Assembly: GCA_038141705.1 (NCBI GenBank)
Contig: JAYQIQ010000001.1
Span: 248,001-312,000, forward strand
From: Eutrophomonas brisbanensis
GTDB lineage: Bacteria; Pseudomonadota; Gammaproteobacteria; Burkholderiales; Eutrophovitaceae
Length of the DNA: 64,000 nucleotides
Reading direction: 5' to 3'
Made by a program: the position numbers and the translations under genes. Below are positions 63,065 through 64,000 of this stretch, piece by piece; position 1 is the first letter of the stretch; the number at the start of each line of letters is the position of its first letter. The notes under the pieces are model-generated. The model ran no database searches and was not told the origin of the DNA. It worked only from the letters and a program-made list of their open reading frames with translations.

Positions 63065-63751
63065 ATGCAACCAAATATCCCTGCGTCATCTCACGTTGGC
63101 GTCATTGGAGAACAACAGCTCAAGGTACTGCGTAACACTTACTTATTGCTTGCGCTCACCATGGTTCCTACGATCATTGGTGCTTTTGTTGGACTTGCTA
63201 CCAGCGGGATTGTTTTTAAACACCCGATAATGAGTTCATTAATCATGTTGGCTGGAATCATTGGCCTGCAATTTGCGATTTCAGCAAATCGCAACAGTGC
63301 ACTTGGTGCAGTGTTTTTACTCTTGATGACATTTATTCTTGGGTGGTGGCTTGGACCGATTTTGAATGTCGCACTATCGCTCAGAAATGGGCCTCAACTA
63401 ATAGGATTAGCCGCTGCAGGGACTGGAATCATTATGGTCGTAATGAGCACGATTGCCACGACCACCAAGAAAGATTTCAGCTTCATGGGCAAGTTTTTGT
63501 TCGTGGGAATGTTGGTTATTTTGATTGCGGCGATAGCTAATATGTTCCTGCAAATTCCTGCTTTGGCATTAACCATTTCAGCGTTAGCGATTGGCGTATT
63601 CTCGATGTTTCTTCTTTACGACGTCAGTCGAATCGTCAATGGCGGAGAAACGAACTACATCATGGCTGCGACCGGGGTGTATATCAGCCTCTACAATATT
63701 TTCGCGAGCCTCTTACATCTTTTGATAGCTCTCGTAGGGAACAGAGAATAA
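63065..63751 (+). CDS. Bax inhibitor-1/YccA family membrane protein
   Basis: 228 residues with seven hydrophobic helices (about 23-44, 52-72, 78-97, 101-120, 128-147, 153-172, 200-222). The BI-1/UPF0005 signature is FLLYDVSRIVNGGETNYIMAATGVYISLYNIFASLLHLL. In E. coli YccA modulates FtsH proteolysis; other members leak calcium. AAGGAGTG precedes the ATG. Confidence 0.93.
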   Translation: MQPNIPASSHVGVIGEQQLKVLRNTYLLLALTMVPTIIGAFVGLATSGIVFKHPIMSSLIMLAGIIGLQFAISANRNSALGAVFLLLMTFILGWWLGPILNVALSLRNGPQLIGLAAAGTGIIMVVMSTIATTTKKDFSFMGKFLFVGMLVILIAAIANMFLQIPALALTISALAIGVFSMFLLYDVSRIVNGGETNYIMAATGVYISLYNIFASLLHLLIALVGNRE

Positions 63752-63767
63752 CGTTTCTAAGCATTCG

Positions 63768-63796
63768 AAAAAGGCGTGGATCTCCACGCCTTTTTT
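63768..63796. terminator. Hairpin terminator between BI-1 gene and rlmD
   Basis: GGCGTGGA/TCCACGCC stem with A and T runs on both sides (A4 before, T6 after). It serves both convergent genes. Confidence 0.88.
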
Positions 63797-64000
63797 ATTT
63801 TACGAACAGTGCTATCGACTCAACATGTGACGTATTTGGGAACATATTGACTATCCCCGCTGACTTTAACGTGTAACCGTTGTCTCGCACCATGATTCCT
63901 GCATCTCTCGCCAGCGTCGCTGGATTACAGGACACATAGACAATCTTACTTACCGCACTATCACGCAGCGCCGTTACCACCGCCAGCGCACCATCTCTCG
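63795..64000 (-). CDS. rlmD: 23S rRNA (uracil-5-)-methyltransferase RlmD, 5' part outside window
   Basis: The C-terminal 68 residues of a TrmA/RlmD-type RNA methyltransferase: KIVYVSCNPATLARDAGIM carries the motif with the catalytic Cys-Asn-Pro, and MFPNTSHVESIALFVK is the family C-terminus. It methylates U1939-type sites in 23S rRNA using AdoMet. The Fe-S cysteines and the AdoMet-binding part are beyond the window. Confidence 0.85.
   Translation of the reverse strand, partial: RDGALAVVTALRDSAVSKIVYVSCNPATLARDAGIMVRDNGYTLKSAGIVNMFPNTSHVESIALFVK

Noticed and set aside
1..64000. CRISPR arrays, rRNA operons, insertion sequences
   Set aside because: No regular repeat-spacer pattern, rRNA sequence or transposase was seen; the only mobile signature is the tRNA-Arg element.

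Overview
The window looks like a chromosomal segment of a free-living, probably aquatic, aerobic heterotroph that can also oxidise reduced sulfur. The sox gene order (soxCDYZAXB), the bioA-bioF-bioD order, the tRNA Pro-Arg-His cluster, and dksA, hpf and mlaA point to Proteobacteria, most likely a Betaproteobacteria/Burkholderiales-type lineage. That placement rests on gene order and protein resemblance read by eye, not on a search.

Layout. 1-1.6 kb: a partial molybdopterin oxidoreductase divergent from a VOC-fold protein. 1.6-11.5 kb: a co-directional block with PaaG-like and PaaH-like acyl-CoA enzymes around a complete tripartite efflux system (NodT-type outer membrane factor, MacA-type adaptor, MacB split into ATPase and permease), then a large secreted alpha/beta hydrolase and an SGNH esterase. 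11.9-14.8 kb: cytochrome c plus PQQ-type sugar dehydrogenase, a small secreted protein and hpf preceded by a perfect CRP-type palindrome. 14.9-19.4 kb: outer-membrane barrel, YtoQ, aldo/keto reductase, sulfurtransferase, PlsC, HCCA isomerase. 19.4-25.9 kb: a full sox operon behind an AT-rich palindromic operator. 26-37.6 kb: an AroQ-like protein, a CaiB-type CoA transferase, hydrolase-dgoK-dgoA, speD-speE with a structured leader, SDR, mlaA, sirB1, rhlE and an Hcp-like Sel1 protein. 37.65-40.70 kb: a decaying 3-kb element bounded by a 62-bp direct repeat that includes the 5' end of a tRNA-Arg gene. 40.8-45.3 kb: biotin genes and a sugar-acid dehydratase. 45.5-64 kb: SET protein, carbonic anhydrase, htpX, ABC-F, copper chaperone, SulP transporter, SOUL protein, DEAD-box helicase, five tRNAs, dksA, radical SAM, a nitrile hydratase/flavin monooxygenase operon, BI-1 and partial rlmD.

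Reading quality. About twenty genes are interrupted by indels, and nearly all are single-base losses in homopolymers of three to seven bases. This looks like uncorrected long-read consensus error more than biology, so most interrupted genes are annotated as one gene across the break. Different lesions, namely in-frame stops in soxX, soxB and bioD and dense damage in the tRNA-Arg element, cannot be explained by homopolymer loss alone.

Metabolic picture. Sox (thiosulfate to sulfate), a sulfurtransferase and a SulP carrier cover sulfur. Acyl-CoA enzymes, CoA transferase, esterases, nitrile hydratase and flavin monooxygenase suggest use of aromatic or nitrile carbon. dgoK/dgoA plus the dehydratase suggest sugar-acid use. 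The most unusual parts are the tRNA-Arg element with its polymerase-like relic, the speD leader, the sox operator and a degenerate AroQ-like protein.
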